This document shows, piece after piece, positions 1 to 6,997 of a DNA stretch of 8,479 nucleotides (position 1 is its first letter; each line of letters opens with the position of its first letter). The notes below the pieces were generated by a model. It was not told where the DNA came from, made no database searches, and saw only the letters and a list, made by a program, of their open reading frames with translations. Position numbers and translations under genes: made by a program. Source of the DNA: Hyphomicrobiales bacterium (GTDB lineage Bacteria > Pseudomonadota > Alphaproteobacteria > Rhizobiales > Xanthobacteraceae); contig JACQTM010000282.1 in assembly GCA_016210825.1 (NCBI GenBank), positions 1-8,479 of the forward strand, written 5' to 3'.

Positions 1-1
1 C

Positions 2-496
2 AGCTTGGCGGGTGGATATCTTGCCTACGCCGCGGTTCGTTCCGATTTGGAGACCCCGCCCGAGCTGCGCGCTATTCATCCAGCGCCGCCTTCCACCTTT
101 TCGATCGCCGGTAAGACGTACAATTTGCTAACACTTGAGAACCCGCTGCGGGCCGACACGCAGAAATTCTCCCGCAACGTGCGGGCCGGAGCCGAGATCT
201 ACTTCAAAAACTGCTTTTTCTGCCACGGCGACAAGCTCGATGGCAGGGGCCATTACGCCGATGCTTTTCACCCTCTCCCCGCCAATTTCCGTGACGTCGG
301 CACAATCGCCCAGCTTCAGGAGTCGTATCTGTTCTGGCGCATCGCGACCGGAGGACCGGGCCTGCCGCGCGAGGCCGCGCCGTGGGCGTCCTCCATGCCG
401 GTCTGGCACCGCTTCATGTCGGAAACCGAGATCTGGCAGGTTATCCTATTTCTCTATGACTTCACCGGACACACGCCGCGGGCGAGGGAGCCATGA
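2..496 (+). CDS. Monoheme cytochrome c, 5' end cut by the window
   Basis: This is a c-type cytochrome, an electron carrier expected in the periplasm or anchored to the inner membrane. The single heme-attachment motif CFFCH lies at 212-226. SSMPVW further on (Met codon at 395-397) supplies the likely distal methionine ligand, so the arrangement is that of an ordinary class I cytochrome c fold. The frame is open to the left edge, and the first visible residues (SLAGGYLAYAAV) look like the end of a signal anchor or transmembrane segment. The TTG at 5 is therefore probably an internal leucine and the true start lies upstream. The stop overlaps the next start as ATGA (493-496), which implies translational coupling. 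As its neighbour is a diheme c/heme b protein, it probably shuttles electrons for the same respiratory complex. The family call is firm; the physiological partner is inferred. Confidence 0.88.
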   Translation, partial: SLAGGYLAYAAVRSDLETPPELRAIHPAPPSTFSIAGKTYNLLTLENPLRADTQKFSRNVRAGAEIYFKNCFFCHGDKLDGRGHYADAFHPLPANFRDVGTIAQLQESYLFWRIATGGPGLPREAAPWASSMPVWHRFMSETEIWQVILFLYDFTGHTPRAREP

Positions 497-2019
497 TTCG
501 CCTTGCCGCCCCGTTCGCAGTTTTTCTGATCGTCGCGCCGACGGCGGCCGCGTCCAGCGAGATCGGACAAATCGTCTACGAGCGCTGGTGCGGCTGGTGT
601 CATGGGGAGAAAGGAGACGGCAATGGGCCCGCGGCGCGTTATCTGATGCCGAAGCCGCGAGATTTCACGCTCGGCTTGTTCAAGTACAAGTCGACTGCGG
701 GCGAGAGTCCGCCTTCCGATGAGGATCTGGGACGCATCGTCGCCGAGGGCATGCCGGGAACTTCGATGCCGGGCTGGAAGGACCTGTTGACTGACACTGA
801 GCGCCGCGACGTCATCGCCTTCATCAAGACATTCAGCGACATCTTCGAGTTTGAAAAGCCGGGCCAGGCAATTTCTCTGGACGGCCAGTCCGCCGTCTCG
901 CCGAAGACCATCGAGCTGGGACGCGAGGTCTACCGCAAGGCGAAGTGCGCCGAGTGCCACGGCGACACCGGCAAGGGCAACATATCGAAGAAGCTCAAGG
1001 ATGATTGGGGCGACGCGATTTGGCCGCGCAATCTCACCAAGCCCTGGACATTTCGCGGGGGCAGCAGCGTCAAGGACGTCTACACGCGCTTGACTATTGG
1101 CATACCTGGGACACCGATGCCGGTTTTCGGCGAACCCGGAAAGAAGGAGGCGCTGAGCGAAGAAGATCGATGGGCCGCCGCTCATTACGTTGTCTCGCTC
1201 GCTGATCATACGCGCCGGCCAAGCCCAGGCGCGACCAAGATCCGAGCCGTCTATCACCCCGGCGAGCTCATCGCTGAACCTTTTGCCGAGGCTTGGGCCG
1301 AAGCGCCGTCGGTCAGCTTCCGCCTGGCGCCGCAGTTCATCGCCGCCGATCGGCTCTTCACATCGGTTGTCGATCAGATTACCGCGCGCGCTGTCTACAA
1401 CGACAAAGAAATCGCATTACTGATCGAATGGGACGATCCGACGCCAAGCATGCCGGGCGACCGGGTGCAGACCAATCTGGCTCCCGGCGAGATGTTCGAG
1501 GACGCTGTTGCCGTGCAGTTTCCCGCCGAGCAAAGCGAGAAACTCGAAAAACCCTATTTCGGGCACGGCGACGCCGCCAATCCCGTGGTCATGTGGCACT
1601 GGAGCGCCGGCCCCGCTGACGGCCGCGCGGCATACAGCATCTTTGAAATGCGTGGCATGGGAACACGCGTGAAACGGGATCCTGGCCGTTCGGACTTCTC
1701 CGCGCGCGGCCAATACGTGGATGGTACATGGCGCGTCGTCTTCCGCCAGACGCGCAATCCCGGCGACAACCACGTCGCGTTCGAGAGCGGACGCCTGCTG
1801 CCCGTCGCTTTCGCCGCTTGGGACGGCTCAAACGGCGAGAGGGGCTCCAGGCACACGCTTACCCGCTGGGTCTGGTTGTGGCTCGCACCGCCGCCATCAC
1901 TCAAGGTCGTTTATGTGCCGGTGATTGTCATGACGTTATTGGCGGGCGGGCTCTTGACCGTTTCAGCGAGGGTACGCCGCGCTGGTGGGCGGTCCCGGGA
2001 AGAAAGGGACGGAAAATGA
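493..2019 (+). CDS. Diheme cytochrome c fused to an ethylbenzene-dehydrogenase-gamma-like heme b domain, membrane anchored
   Basis: This 508-residue electron-transfer protein has a signal peptide at about residues 1-20 (MIRLAAPFAVFLIVAPTAAA). A first cytochrome c domain has CGWCH at 33-37 and Met ligand candidates at 87 and 92. A second has CAECH at 152-156 and TPMP at 207-210. Residues about 255-465 resemble the heme b-binding gamma subunit of type II DMSO-reductase-family enzymes (EbdC, ClrC, SerC, DdhC, NxrC): a SVSFRLAP strand, IALLIEWDDPTPS, FEDAVAVQFP, NPVVMWHW, TWRVVFRQ and the closing VAFAAWDGSNGERG. A hydrophobic span at about 472-490 followed by a basic tail anchors it with the bulk in the periplasm. 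GAGGGAG at 484-490 supports the ATG start at 493. The predicted three-heme chain could carry electrons between a periplasmic molybdenum enzyme and the monoheme cytochrome encoded just before it. In EbdC the heme b ligands are Met and Lys. After WHW, where I would expect the lysine, this protein has serine, so heme b binding is not certain. Confidence 0.85.
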   Translation: MIRLAAPFAVFLIVAPTAAASSEIGQIVYERWCGWCHGEKGDGNGPAARYLMPKPRDFTLGLFKYKSTAGESPPSDEDLGRIVAEGMPGTSMPGWKDLLTDTERRDVIAFIKTFSDIFEFEKPGQAISLDGQSAVSPKTIELGREVYRKAKCAECHGDTGKGNISKKLKDDWGDAIWPRNLTKPWTFRGGSSVKDVYTRLTIGIPGTPMPVFGEPGKKEALSEEDRWAAAHYVVSLADHTRRPSPGATKIRAVYHPGELIAEPFAEAWAEAPSVSFRLAPQFIAADRLFTSVVDQITARAVYNDKEIALLIEWDDPTPSMPGDRVQTNLAPGEMFEDAVAVQFPAEQSEKLEKPYFGHGDAANPVVMWHWSAGPADGRAAYSIFEMRGMGTRVKRDPGRSDFSARGQYVDGTWRVVFRQTRNPGDNHVAFESGRLLPVAFAAWDGSNGERGSRHTLTRWVWLWLAPPPSLKVVYVPVIVMTLLAGGLLTVSARVRRAGGRSREERDGK

Positions 2020-2144
2020 CCGGTAAAAGCGCATTGCCGCCGGTATCGAAGGAGCGGCCACTTTTCACCTCCTTGGTTCGCATCGGCGTGCTCGCCAACT
2101 TGGTGGTCGTCGCCCTGATCATCTACTTCTTGTTCTATTCATGA
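2016..2144 (+). CDS. 42-residue single-span membrane protein
   Basis: A short gene starts at ATG 2016, overlapping the previous stop as ATGA (2016-2019), and follows a purine-rich stretch (AAGGGACGGA) that can serve as ribosome binding site. The product has a polar basic N terminus (MTGKSALPPVSKERP) and one hydrophobic helix at about residues 22-41 (RIGVLANLVVVALIIYFLFY), ending almost directly after the helix. Positive charges precede the helix, so the N terminus probably stays in the cytoplasm. It ends 7 bases before the next ATG, and its tight packing between two clearly real genes is the main argument that it is translated. I do not recognise a family. A role as small subunit or assembly factor of the membrane cytochrome complex would fit the context but is inferred. 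Confidence 0.7.
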   Translation: MTGKSALPPVSKERPLFTSLVRIGVLANLVVVALIIYFLFYS

Positions 2145-2151
2145 GGTGGCC

Positions 2152-3801
2152 ATGGCGCTGATCTCAACTGCCTCATCCAGCACATCCGACGCCAGTGTCG
2201 TCGATGCGAGGACGTGGTTACCCAAACGTTTCCTGGTAGCTCTCGATGCGTCGGACCACGCCAACCGCGCGCTGAAGGAAGCAATCAGAGTAGGCCACTG
2301 CGCGAGCGGCACGGTTATGGGCATCCATGTCTATGCCGCAAAGCTGCACGATCGCCGCTTCCAGCAGATGGAAGCGGGTCTGCCTGAGCGCTACCGAGAA
2401 GAGAAAACTCTCGAGAGCCAACGCGAAATTCACGGTGATCTGATCACCCGCGGACTCAAGATCGTCAGCGACAGCTATCACGATATCGCTGAACGCGCCT
2501 GTATCGACGCGGGCCTGTCCTACCGGCGGCTCAGTCCCGAGGGAAAGAATTACGGCCGAATCATCGAGGCTGCATGCAGCGGGGACTTTGATGTCCTCGC
2601 GCTTGGCGCATTCGGGCTTGGCGTGGCACCAGAAAGCTTGATTGGGACCGTGTGCGACCGAGTGGTGCGGCGCAGCCCTATCGACGTTCTCGTGATCCGT
2701 AACCCGGAGCGGAGCATCGCGACCGGACCTTTGGTGGTCGGGCTTGACGGCTCGCCTCGCTCCTTCGGCGCGCTGCAAACGGCGTTTGCGGTCGCTCGCG
2801 CAGTCGGGACCTCTGTGCATGCGGTTGCGGCCTTCGATCCCTTCTACCACTATGTAGCCTTCAAAAAGATCTCGGAAGGTCTGAGCGAGGAGGCCGCCCG
2901 GCGCTTTCGCTTCAAGGAGCAGGAGTTGCTCCATGAGGAGATCATCGATCACGGGCTCGCCGAGGTCTACCGATCCTACCTCGACATCGCCCGCACGCTC
3001 GCACAGGAAGCGGACGTCATGCTCACCTGCGAGTTGCTGGTCGGCAAACCGCATCGCGTAATTACGCAATACCTGGAGAAAGTCAGCGCCGGCGCTGTGC
3101 TCGTCGGCAAAACCGGGATTCACGCCGACGACGGGCTCGATATCGGCGGAACCAGCGAAAACCTGGTGCGGACGGCGTCCTGCCAGGTTTGGATCGTGGC
3201 CTCTGCCTTTATGGTTCCTTTGGAGGTGATCGCACCGCTGACCATCATATGGACTCCGGAGGCTGAGCAGAAAATGGAGCGAGTGCCGAAAGCCGCACGC
3301 AACATGGTGCGCGGCGCGATCCTTCGGTACGCGCACACCAAGGGACATACGGTCGTGACGACGTCGCTGATCGACGAGGTGACGCAACGTTTTTGTCCGG
3401 CACGCAGCGACGGCCCGCAGGAGACGCCACCCGCATGGTCCGACGAAGCAACCGCTCTGATCGAAGGAATTGCCAATCGGATAGGGGCGGCGACAACAAG
3501 GCTGCACGCCGAGAAACGTGCGCGGCTTCTGGGGGCAAGAACAGTTTCCGTAGTGCACGTGCAGCCATTTCTTGGGCGCGAGCCGATGAGCGCGCCAAGG
3601 TGGACGGCTGCAGCCCTGGCGCGTCTCGCCAGGATTCCGGCGCTCGTGCGTGCGGCATCGCGTGTGCGGATCGAAGCGCTTGCGCAGGCGCAGGGCGCTG
3701 GGGAGGTGACGTGGGAGATCGCCGAGGCTGGCATCGCACAATCGCTTGATGCGATGGAGGAGGCCATGGTCGGGGGAGGTCATGGAAATAGCGATGGGTG
3801 A
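2152..3801 (+). CDS. Tandem universal stress protein with two C-terminal PCP_red-like domains
   Basis: The protein is 549 residues long when started at ATG 2152, which has GAGG five bases upstream; a GTG at 2146 would overlap that site. Residues about 25-185 are a UspA domain with the ATP-binding pattern G-2x-G-9x-G(S/T) intact (G152, G155, G165-T166). Residues about 193-352 are a second Usp domain in which the pattern is only approximate (G319, G322, G332-G333). Then come two copies of a small helical domain like the PCP_red domain of the protochlorophyllide reductase 57-kDa subunit: about 367-415 (WTPEAEQKMERVP...VRGAILRYAHTKG) and about 484-540 (WTAAALARLARIP...RVRIEALAQAQG). Between them, about 428-470 is a linker that also begins with a Trp and may be a decayed copy. 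The usual bacterial Usp is a single domain of about 140-150 residues, so this is a large fusion. It sits in an operon for cytochromes and heme enzymes, and its end overlaps the next gene. A nucleotide-sensing or scaffolding role is inferred. Confidence 0.85.
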   Translation: MALISTASSSTSDASVVDARTWLPKRFLVALDASDHANRALKEAIRVGHCASGTVMGIHVYAAKLHDRRFQQMEAGLPERYREEKTLESQREIHGDLITRGLKIVSDSYHDIAERACIDAGLSYRRLSPEGKNYGRIIEAACSGDFDVLALGAFGLGVAPESLIGTVCDRVVRRSPIDVLVIRNPERSIATGPLVVGLDGSPRSFGALQTAFAVARAVGTSVHAVAAFDPFYHYVAFKKISEGLSEEAARRFRFKEQELLHEEIIDHGLAEVYRSYLDIARTLAQEADVMLTCELLVGKPHRVITQYLEKVSAGAVLVGKTGIHADDGLDIGGTSENLVRTASCQVWIVASAFMVPLEVIAPLTIIWTPEAEQKMERVPKAARNMVRGAILRYAHTKGHTVVTTSLIDEVTQRFCPARSDGPQETPPAWSDEATALIEGIANRIGAATTRLHAEKRARLLGARTVSVVHVQPFLGREPMSAPRWTAAALARLARIPALVRAASRVRIEALAQAQGAGEVTWEIAEAGIAQSLDAMEEAMVGGGHGNSDG

Positions 3802-5092
3802 AATGGCGACATCGACGACCAGCACAGCTGACCCGCCGTTTCTGGTCGCGATTAACCTCACGCGGCGCTGCAATCTCGCCTGTGTCCACTGCTATCTCGA
3901 TGCCGATGTCCGTACAGCCGGAACTGGTGCCGAACTCGAGACCTTCGAGGTCAAGGCGCTTCTCGATCGCATCCTTGCGCTCAGCGATGAGACGATGATC
4001 GTGCTCACGGGCGGAGAGCCCCTTCTGCGTAGCGATCTTTGCGAACTTGTCGCTTATGCGTCGAGCTTCGGCCTAATGGTCGTCGTCGGCACGAACGGGA
4101 CGCTGCTTGATGCGCGGCGGGTGACGGCACTGCAGGCAGCTGGCGCGCGCGCCCTCGGCATTAGTCTCGACTCGCTCGATTCGGACTATCATGATCGCTT
4201 CCGCGGCGTGTCAGGCGCTTGGCGCGCAACGCTCGCTGGTATCGACGCCTGCCGGCGCGCTGGCCTGATGTTTCAGCTGCACTTCACGGTTACCGACGAC
4301 AACGCCGACGAACTCGATGGCATGATTTCATTTGCAAGCACTGCGGGAGCGGCGGTGTTGAACGTGTTTTTCGTAGTGTGCACCGGGCGAGGGAAATCGC
4401 TTTCCAACATCTCGATCGACACTTATGACCGCGTGCTACGCCGCCTCGCCGAGGCGGCGCGAGACGAATCCGATCTCATCGTGCGCGCGCGCTGCGCGCC
4501 CCATTTCAAACGCCTGGCGCGAGAACTCAATCCGCCGCTGCCAATCACGCTTGCCGACGGCTACGAAGCCGGTGGGTGTCTCGCCGGCACGCGCTATTGC
4601 CGGGTGACTCCAGAAGGCGATCTCACGCCTTGTCCGTACATAGAGGTCTCGGCTGGGTCGGTTCGTCACACCGAATTCGCCGTACTGTGGCGCGACGCGC
4701 CTCTCTTCGCGACGCTCCGTTCGCCGAATCTCGAAGGGCGCTGCGGCGTTTGCGAGTACGCCAAACTTTGCGGGGGCTGCCGGGCGCGGCCGCTCGGCCA
4801 CGACGGCAACTTGATGGGCGAGGATTTCCTTTGCAACCATCGGCCGGCAGGCGGTCCGGTCATCCAGTGCGGAACGCCGGACGGGGCGGCGCTCGCCTGG
4901 AGCGAGGAGGCGGAAGCGCGACTTGGACACGTACCGCCGTTTGTCCGTCGCTTCGTCCGCCAGCGTGCCGAAGCGTATGCGCGGGAGTGCGGAGAGGGCG
5001 TGGTCACTGCTGAGCACATGCACGCGCTGGCGCGGCGGCGATTCGGCGCGGCTTCATGTGCTGAACTTTCGAATGGCCGATGGCAGACGTGA
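3782..5092 (+). CDS. Radical SAM/SPASM heme-biosynthesis-type protein (AhbD/NirJ-like) with C-terminal PCP_red-like domain
   Basis: This is a radical S-adenosylmethionine enzyme. The 4Fe-4S/SAM motif CNLACVHC provides C30, C34 and C37, followed by YLDAD. TGGEPLLR at 76-83 is the SAM-binding GGEP motif. The second half holds SPASM-type auxiliary-cluster cysteines at 266, 273, 284, 321, 324, 330, 333 and 351, including CGGCRARPLGHDGN followed by GEDFLC. That layout is the one seen in the heme enzymes AhbD (Fe-coproporphyrin III decarboxylation to heme b), AhbC and NirJ (heme d1). Residues about 373-422 add a PCP_red-like domain (WSEEAEARLGHVPPFVRRFV...ECGEGVVTAEHM), matching those in the preceding Usp protein. 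The start is uncertain: ATG 3782 follows GGAGG at 3775-3779 with a short 2-nt gap, while ATG 3794 or 3803 are also possible. It overlaps the Usp gene by 20 nt. Radical SAM and SPASM calls are firm; heme or tetrapyrrole as substrate is inferred from motif likeness and the porphyrinogen oxidase next door. Confidence 0.86.
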   Translation: MEIAMGEMATSTTSTADPPFLVAINLTRRCNLACVHCYLDADVRTAGTGAELETFEVKALLDRILALSDETMIVLTGGEPLLRSDLCELVAYASSFGLMVVVGTNGTLLDARRVTALQAAGARALGISLDSLDSDYHDRFRGVSGAWRATLAGIDACRRAGLMFQLHFTVTDDNADELDGMISFASTAGAAVLNVFFVVCTGRGKSLSNISIDTYDRVLRRLAEAARDESDLIVRARCAPHFKRLARELNPPLPITLADGYEAGGCLAGTRYCRVTPEGDLTPCPYIEVSAGSVRHTEFAVLWRDAPLFATLRSPNLEGRCGVCEYAKLCGGCRARPLGHDGNLMGEDFLCNHRPAGGPVIQCGTPDGAALAWSEEAEARLGHVPPFVRRFVRQRAEAYARECGEGVVTAEHMHALARRRFGAASCAELSNGRWQT

Positions 5093-6513
5093 CGGTGATC
5101 GGCGGTGGGATTTCCGGGCTGTCCACGGCCTATGCGCTCATGTGCCGCGGCCTCCGGGTCATCGTGTTGGAACGCCAGACTCGGGTTGGTGGCAAGGCGC
5201 AGTCCGAGCGCATCGGCGGATTCCTGATGGAGCACGGGCCGAGTTCGGTTACCGAGGAGGGATCGGTTTCGTCTCTGACACGAGACCTCGACCTTGAACA
5301 CACGCGCATCACATTGGGGCCCGAGGTGCGGCGGCGCTACATCGTAGCCGATGGCAGACTGTACGGCATCGCAGTGCATCCGGCCGCATTCGTGACGAGC
5401 GCGTTTATGTCGTTGACGGGTCGCTTGCGCTTGCTGGCGGAGCCGGCCGTTCCCCGCCGCATCGCAGAGGCAGAGGAAACGGTCGCCGCGTTCTGCCGCC
5501 GACGCTTTGGTATTGAGTTCACCGAACGCGTAATCGATTCGCTGGTCTGCGGCATGTTCGCGGGTACCGCGGAGAACCTCTCGATGCTGGCGACGTTTCC
5601 GCGGTTGGTCGAGATGGAGCGGAAGTACGGTTCGATCCTCAAAGGCGTGGTTCTCAGCCGCTTGTCTGGAAAGCGGATGCCGGGACGGCGGCTGTTCTCA
5701 TGGCGAGATGGAATTGCGACCTTGCCGACTGTTCTGGCGCAGCGGCTCGGCGCGCGCATCAAGACCGGCGTTGCGGTGCGCCGGATCGCGGCGCGCGCAC
5801 GCGGCTTTCTGGTCAAGACGGCCGGCGCCGGCGACATTGTGACTGATGCCGTCGTCATAGCAACCCAGCCACACGTAACCGCCCAGTTGCTCGACAACCT
5901 CGATGCTGAAGTGGCGTTTGCCGCTTCGCAGATCGAGACGCCCCCGCTTGCCGTCGTGTATCTCGGCTACGCGCGTTCACAGATTGCTCACCCGCTTGAT
6001 GGCATCGGCTTCCTTGCGCCAGGGAGCGAACGTCGTCACGTCAACGGAGCACTGTTCTGCTCGACCATGTTCGAAACGCGCGCCCCGCATGGATACGTCT
6101 CGCTCGCGGCCTATATCGGCGGCGATCGGGCGCCTTCACTCGCTCGGCTGCCGTCACACGAATTGATCGGGATGGCGCGGCGACAGTTTGCCGAATTACT
6201 TGGCGCCAAGGGCGAACCGGTGTTGGCGCGCGTTCGCCATTGGCAATGCGGGCTGCCGCAGTACCGCATCGGTCATCGCGACCTCCTCGCGGTCTTGAAT
6301 GGGATATCTGGACGGCAGCCAGGGTTGTTTTTGACCGGGAATTATTTCGCGGGCGTCTCCGTCTCGGCTTGCGTAACTCATGCCTTGCATACAGCAACGT
6401 GCGTCAGTACGTTCCTGAGTTGCGAAGACCGCGGGGCTACTGTCTCGCAGTCGTGGCCGCACTCCGAAGCACCCCGTTTTGGCAGCAATTCTCTCCAGCT
6501 TGGCTGCACGTAA
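5080..6513 (+). CDS. hemY-like: FAD-dependent protoporphyrinogen/coproporphyrinogen oxidase (HemY/CgoX family)
   Basis: This 477-residue flavoprotein should oxidise a porphyrinogen to the porphyrin with O2 or another acceptor in heme synthesis. The N terminus has the FAD dinucleotide-binding GGGISG at 8-13, followed by VLERQTRVGGKAQSE (29-43) and MEHGPSSV (50-57). VCGMFAGTAENLSM (156-169) is the family signature around the active site. LFLTGNYFAGVSVSACV (416-432) is the closing FAD motif. Its start overlaps the radical SAM gene by 13 nt and has no good Shine-Dalgarno, so coupled translation is likely. Family members normally end soon after the last helix, here VSTFL at 442-446; the remaining 31 residues are polar, unlike the family, and look like read-through of formerly noncoding DNA. 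Most alphaproteobacteria use HemJ for this step, so a HemY-type gene here suggests a dedicated or acquired copy. Sequence alone does not tell whether protoporphyrinogen IX or coproporphyrinogen III is the substrate. Confidence 0.87.
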   Translation: MADVTVIGGGISGLSTAYALMCRGLRVIVLERQTRVGGKAQSERIGGFLMEHGPSSVTEEGSVSSLTRDLDLEHTRITLGPEVRRRYIVADGRLYGIAVHPAAFVTSAFMSLTGRLRLLAEPAVPRRIAEAEETVAAFCRRRFGIEFTERVIDSLVCGMFAGTAENLSMLATFPRLVEMERKYGSILKGVVLSRLSGKRMPGRRLFSWRDGIATLPTVLAQRLGARIKTGVAVRRIAARARGFLVKTAGAGDIVTDAVVIATQPHVTAQLLDNLDAEVAFAASQIETPPLAVVYLGYARSQIAHPLDGIGFLAPGSERRHVNGALFCSTMFETRAPHGYVSLAAYIGGDRAPSLARLPSHELIGMARRQFAELLGAKGEPVLARVRHWQCGLPQYRIGHRDLLAVLNGISGRQPGLFLTGNYFAGVSVSACVTHALHTATCVSTFLSCEDRGATVSQSWPHSEAPRFGSNSLQLGCT

Positions 6514-6517
6514 CTCT

Positions 6518-6541
6518 GGCAATGGGATTATGAGGATTGCC
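6518..6541 (+). other. Short inverted repeat after the operon
   Basis: GGCAAT (6518-6523) and ATTGCC (6536-6541) can pair across a 12-base loop just after the stop of the flavoprotein gene. There is no T-tract, so it is a weak candidate for an mRNA 3'-end stabilising stem rather than a terminator. Confidence 0.3.
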
Positions 6542-6591
6542 GTCGCATATCGACAGATGCTGTAGGCCTCGCGGTGGACATGGGGGTATAT

Positions 6592-6605
6592 TTGATCCAG
6601 ATCAT
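6592..6605 (+). promoter_or_regulatory. FixK/FNR-type box
   Basis: TTGATCCAGATCAT matches the palindromic FNR/FixK consensus TTGATnnnnATCAA at 9 of 10 specified positions, and the extended alphaproteobacterial form TTGATCnnGATCAA at 11 of 12. These regulators act under low oxygen and usually activate when their site is centred near -41.5. A -10-like hexamer lies at the right distance to the right. The site lies downstream of the operon, so it does not control those genes; it should drive the short transcription unit ending at 6721. Confidence 0.72.
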
Positions 6606-6629
6606 AGAACCGCTGGCGGGTAAGCGGGC

Positions 6630-6635
6630 TAAGAT
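6630..6635 (+). promoter_or_regulatory. Candidate -10 element of the FixK-type promoter
   Basis: TAAGAT matches TATAAT at four of six positions, including the conserved second A and final T. It predicts a start at about 6641-6643, which puts the FixK box centre (6598.5) at about -43, close to the class II activator position. No -35 hexamer is needed in such promoters. Confidence 0.45.
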
Positions 6636-6640
6636 GCATC

Positions 6641-6721
6641 GCTTGCTGAAGGACTATGGGCTAGCAAGCATGGTAGGTACTTAGAGAGGCGTGCGCCGTG
6701 GAGTCGGCGCCGCCTCTTTTT
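6641..6721 (+). ncRNA. Predicted FixK-controlled small RNA, about 80 nt
   Basis: The predicted transcript begins just after the -10 element and ends at a strong intrinsic terminator. Its 5' half forms a stem: GCTTGCT (6641-6647) pairs perfectly with AGCAAGC (6663-6669). CAT (6637-6639) and ATG (6670-6672) can extend it around a bulged C if transcription starts a few bases earlier. The 15-base loop carries GAAGGA and ATGGG exposed. A short single-stranded stretch separates it from the terminator hairpin. No substantial reading frame is present. The logic resembles E. coli FnrS and P. aeruginosa PhrS, small RNAs made under FNR/ANR control; no sequence relationship to either is claimed. Transcription is inferred from the motifs only. 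Confidence 0.5.
6685..6721 (+). terminator. Strong rho-independent terminator
   Basis: AGAGGCG (6685-6691) plus GCGCCG (6693-6698) pair with CGGCGC plus CGCCTCT (6705-6717), giving a 13-bp GC-rich stem with one bulged T at 6692. The loop is TGGAGT and the stem runs into a T5 tract (6717-6721). It would end the predicted small RNA and could also stop read-through from the operon that ends at 6513. Confidence 0.85.
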
Positions 6722-6997
6722 ATGTCTGAGACAGTTTTCAGTGCTGGCCCGGCCACGCAGTCGAAGATCGAACCAGTCTCCAAACTGCTTCTCCGAAAAT
6801 TGGGAATATTTGAAAATGTTGCCAGAGATTGTTGACCAAAGCTTGCCTCACTCACCGAATTTGGAAATCCAGAGACAGCTAGAGATCGCAGAAAGCGCCG
6901 AATTGGCGTGGATCTTTGCAGTGTTGGACCAACAAAATACAGAGACCGGACTGACTGGCTGGCGCCGCAGTGCAGTTCGTCCCCTGCTCTGCCCGTT

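Noticed and set aside
454..1257. Minus-strand open frame of 267 codons opposite the diheme cytochrome
   Set aside because: The plus strand encodes unmistakable CxxCH cytochrome domains; the reverse frame shows no motif and is a composition artefact.
2218..3873. Very long minus-strand open frame (551 codons) opposite the Usp gene
   Set aside because: It mirrors the plus-strand gene in GC-rich DNA, has no recognisable domains and would conflict with clear Usp and PCP_red motifs on the plus strand.
3782..5092. Chlorophyll biosynthesis (BchB-type) function because of the PCP_red domain
   Set aside because: The catalytic part is radical SAM/SPASM, not nitrogenase-like, and no photosynthesis genes are in the window. 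The domain alone does not show phototrophy.
6518..6541. Operon terminator directly after the flavoprotein gene
   Set aside because: The stem is only 6 bp with a 12-base loop and no T-tract. The strong terminator at 6685-6721 is a better candidate for stopping read-through.
6634..6684. 16-codon open frame starting inside the predicted -10 of the small RNA
   Set aside because: If the promoter call is right the ATG is not in the transcript, and no ribosome binding site precedes it. Structure explains the stretch better than coding.
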